A DNA stretch of 24,883 bases from Clostridiales bacterium (GTDB lineage: Bacteria > Bacillota > Clostridia > Oscillospirales > Acutalibacteraceae), in the NCBI GenBank assembly GCA_019419895.1, contig JAHZIE010000009.1, positions 5,974 to 30,856 on the forward strand. The letters are read 5' to 3'. A program made the position numbers and the translations under genes. The notes beneath the pieces are model-generated. The model worked only from the letters and a program-made list of their open reading frames with translations, was not told the DNA's origin and ran no database searches. Position 1 is the first letter of the stretch. Every line of letters starts with the position of its first letter. Of the stretch, positions 23,931 to 24,883 are shown one piece after another.

Positions 23931-24380
23931 TTAGAATGGCAAATCATCATCGCCGGGAATTTCAACAAAGTCACCGGTATCCCCACTGGCATAGGCTGCC
24001 GGGTTACTGTTTTGGGGAGCGGCAGAAGTATTGGCGGAAGCGGCCGAATTAGCCGCATCTCTTTTAGATTCCACAAAATGGACATTTTCGGCAACAAGCT
24101 CATAAACCTTGCGGTTTACGCCGTTTTTGTCGGTATAAGTCCTTGTAGTCATATATCCCTGGACACAAATCAAATTGCCTTTATGAAAGAATTTGGTGAC
24201 AAATTCAGCTGTGTTTCTCCATGCTACAATATCAAAAAAATCGGTCTGACGATCGGTACCGGAGCGCTGGAAAGGACGATCCACAGCGATTGTAAAGGTG
24301 GTGACAGAAGCCCCGTTTGGTGTCGTACGCAGTTCCGGATCTGCTGTCAACCTTCCCATAAAAGCTACAGAATTGAGCAA
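23931..24380 (-). CDS. ssb: single-stranded DNA-binding protein
   Basis: Binds ssDNA as a tetramer during replication, repair and recombination. The OB-fold occupies residues 1-107 (NSVAFMGRLTADPELR, FDIVAWRNTAEF). A Ala/Ser/Asn-rich linker follows, and the acidic tip DDDLPF recruits partner proteins. The start is a TTG at 24380, since AGGAGGA lies about seven bases upstream and LNSVAFMGRL is the family beginning. It lies 13 bases after rpsF, so the two are co-transcribed. Confidence 0.97.
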   Translation of the reverse strand: MLNSVAFMGRLTADPELRTTPNGASVTTFTIAVDRPFQRSGTDRQTDFFDIVAWRNTAEFVTKFFHKGNLICVQGYMTTRTYTDKNGVNRKVYELVAENVHFVESKRDAANSAASANTSAAPQNSNPAAYASGDTGDFVEIPGDDDLPF

Positions 24381-24393
24381 TCAAATCTCCTCC

Positions 24394-24693
24394 TTAGCTT
24401 TCTTTCTTTACAATGAGAGAACGGAGAACTCCATCGGTAATTTTGTATACACGATCGAGTTCAGCCGGGAAATCAGCGCCGCAAGTAAAGCTGAAAAGGA
24501 CATAATAGCCCTCCGCTTCTTTATTGATCAGATACGCCAATTTGCGCTTTCCCCAAATATCAGTGCCTTCCAGAGTACCATTGGCAGAGATCAAATCCTT
24601 AAACTTATTGACCAGGGCTTCAGTATTCTCCTCGCTGAGATTTGTGGACAGAACGAGCATGCTTTCATACGCATTTTGAACTGTTGACATCAT
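24394..24693 (-). CDS. rpsF: 30S ribosomal protein S6
   Basis: S6 forms a heterodimer with S18 on the small subunit. Family motifs are NAYESMLVLSTNLSEE at the start, DIWGKRKLAYLINKEAEGYYVLF in the middle and the C-terminal DGVLRSLIVKK. An ATG at 24693 or 24690 is served by AGGAGG (24699-24704, reverse strand); a GTG at 24699 in the same frame overlaps the SD and is unlikely. About 99 aa. It is the first gene of the operon, under the promoter at 24772-24800. Confidence 0.97.
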   Translation of the reverse strand: MMSTVQNAYESMLVLSTNLSEENTEALVNKFKDLISANGTLEGTDIWGKRKLAYLINKEAEGYYVLFSFTCGADFPAELDRVYKITDGVLRSLIVKKES

Positions 24694-24716
24694 ATGCACC
24701 TCCTTTTGGACATTAG

Positions 24717-24753
24717 GCCCCGCAAAGGGGCAAGGATATAGCCGCGTAGCGGC
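24717..24753 (-). promoter_or_regulatory. two-hairpin leader of rpsF, candidate S6:S18 autoregulatory site
   Basis: On the mRNA two GC-rich hairpins follow each other: GCCGC-TAC-GCGGC (24753-24741) and GCCCC-TTTGC-GGGGC (24731-24717), about 70 nt after the promoter in a short leader. Leaders of rpsF in many bacteria bind the S6:S18 complex through a CCG-containing structure; the first stem contains GCCGC. I could not fit the published consensus by eye, so function is inferred. Confidence 0.35.
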
Positions 24754-24771
24754 CTGAACAGTAACGTATCT

Positions 24772-24800
24772 ATTATACCAGTCTTTTGCTCTTCCGTCAA
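24772..24800 (-). promoter_or_regulatory. SigA promoter of the rpsF-ssb-rpsR operon
   Basis: On the reverse strand TTGACG (24795-24800) and a perfect TATAAT (24772-24777) are separated by exactly 17 bases, a near-consensus strong promoter as expected for ribosomal genes. Confidence 0.9.
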
Positions 24801-24883
24801 CCGGAAAATGGCTGGACGGAGGAAAAACTGAAATTATTCACCGCTTCCAATGGCCTCTCAGAAGCCTATGCCAGAGAAAAGAT
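24801..24883. other. window edge, no feature resolved
   Basis: One plus-strand frame is open to the window end with a plausible-looking composition, but no start or SD is seen. Nothing is called. Confidence 0.3.

Overview
The window comes from a spore-forming, low-to-moderate GC Firmicute of the class Clostridia, probably from the Ruminococcaceae/Oscillospiraceae side. The evidence is the prkC-rsgA-thiN-spoVM order, spore-coat morphogenesis genes (spoVM, a sipL-type SPOCS/LysM gene and spoIVA), a ctsR-mcsA-mcsB-clpC operon with a canonical CtsR operator, strong AGGAGG-type ribosome binding sites and several AraC/GH-type carbohydrate genes. No rRNA, tRNA, CRISPR array, phage gene or intact insertion sequence was seen.

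Region 1 (1-7370) joins a cell-wall sensing/translation block to a sporulation block. It holds the 3' part of a PASTA Ser/Thr kinase (prkC), rsgA and thiN (4-nt overlap), a 51-aa Cys-containing membrane miniprotein, the 28-aa spoVM, a terminator, a sipL-like gene with a SigE-like promoter, and spoIVA. SpoVM, SpoIVA and the SipL/SpoVID-type partner are the components that start coat assembly on the forespore surface, so this is a compact coat-basement cluster. A strong terminator ends it at about 7370.

Region 2 (7371-8500) is an AT-rich stretch with one reverse-strand gene of unknown function (131 aa). Region 3 (8499-13232) is the class III heat-shock operon: a SigA promoter whose start region is covered by a three-repeat CtsR site, then ctsR (GTG start), mcsA, mcsB and clpC, ending in a terminator. 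Region 4 (13233-15150) holds a PdaC-like lipoprotein peptidoglycan/polysaccharide deacetylase with its own SigA promoter and terminator, followed by a perfect 20-bp palindrome.

Region 5 (15228-21306) is a carbohydrate locus. A reverse-strand AraC-family regulator is divergent from a GH3-family protein, followed by a structured leader with an anchored protein of unknown function, a roughly 250-bp inverted-repeat-rich segment that may be a dispersed repeat, and a GH31 alpha-glycosidase. Region 6 (21307-23579) has an intergenic stretch with consecutive hairpins (candidate structured RNA), a reverse-strand DUF1294 membrane protein and a divergent membrane-anchored GHL10/YngK-type glycosyl hydrolase-like protein. 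Region 7 (23535-24883) is the reverse-strand rpsF-ssb-rpsR operon with a near-consensus SigA promoter, a two-hairpin leader and a terminator.

The least-described material is the miniprotein next to spoVM, the hairpin RNA at 21422-21506, the structured SD-overlapping leader at 17882-17990, the repeat-like segment at 18590-18837 and the palindrome at 15131-15150. All functional claims rest on motif and synteny reading; no database search was possible.
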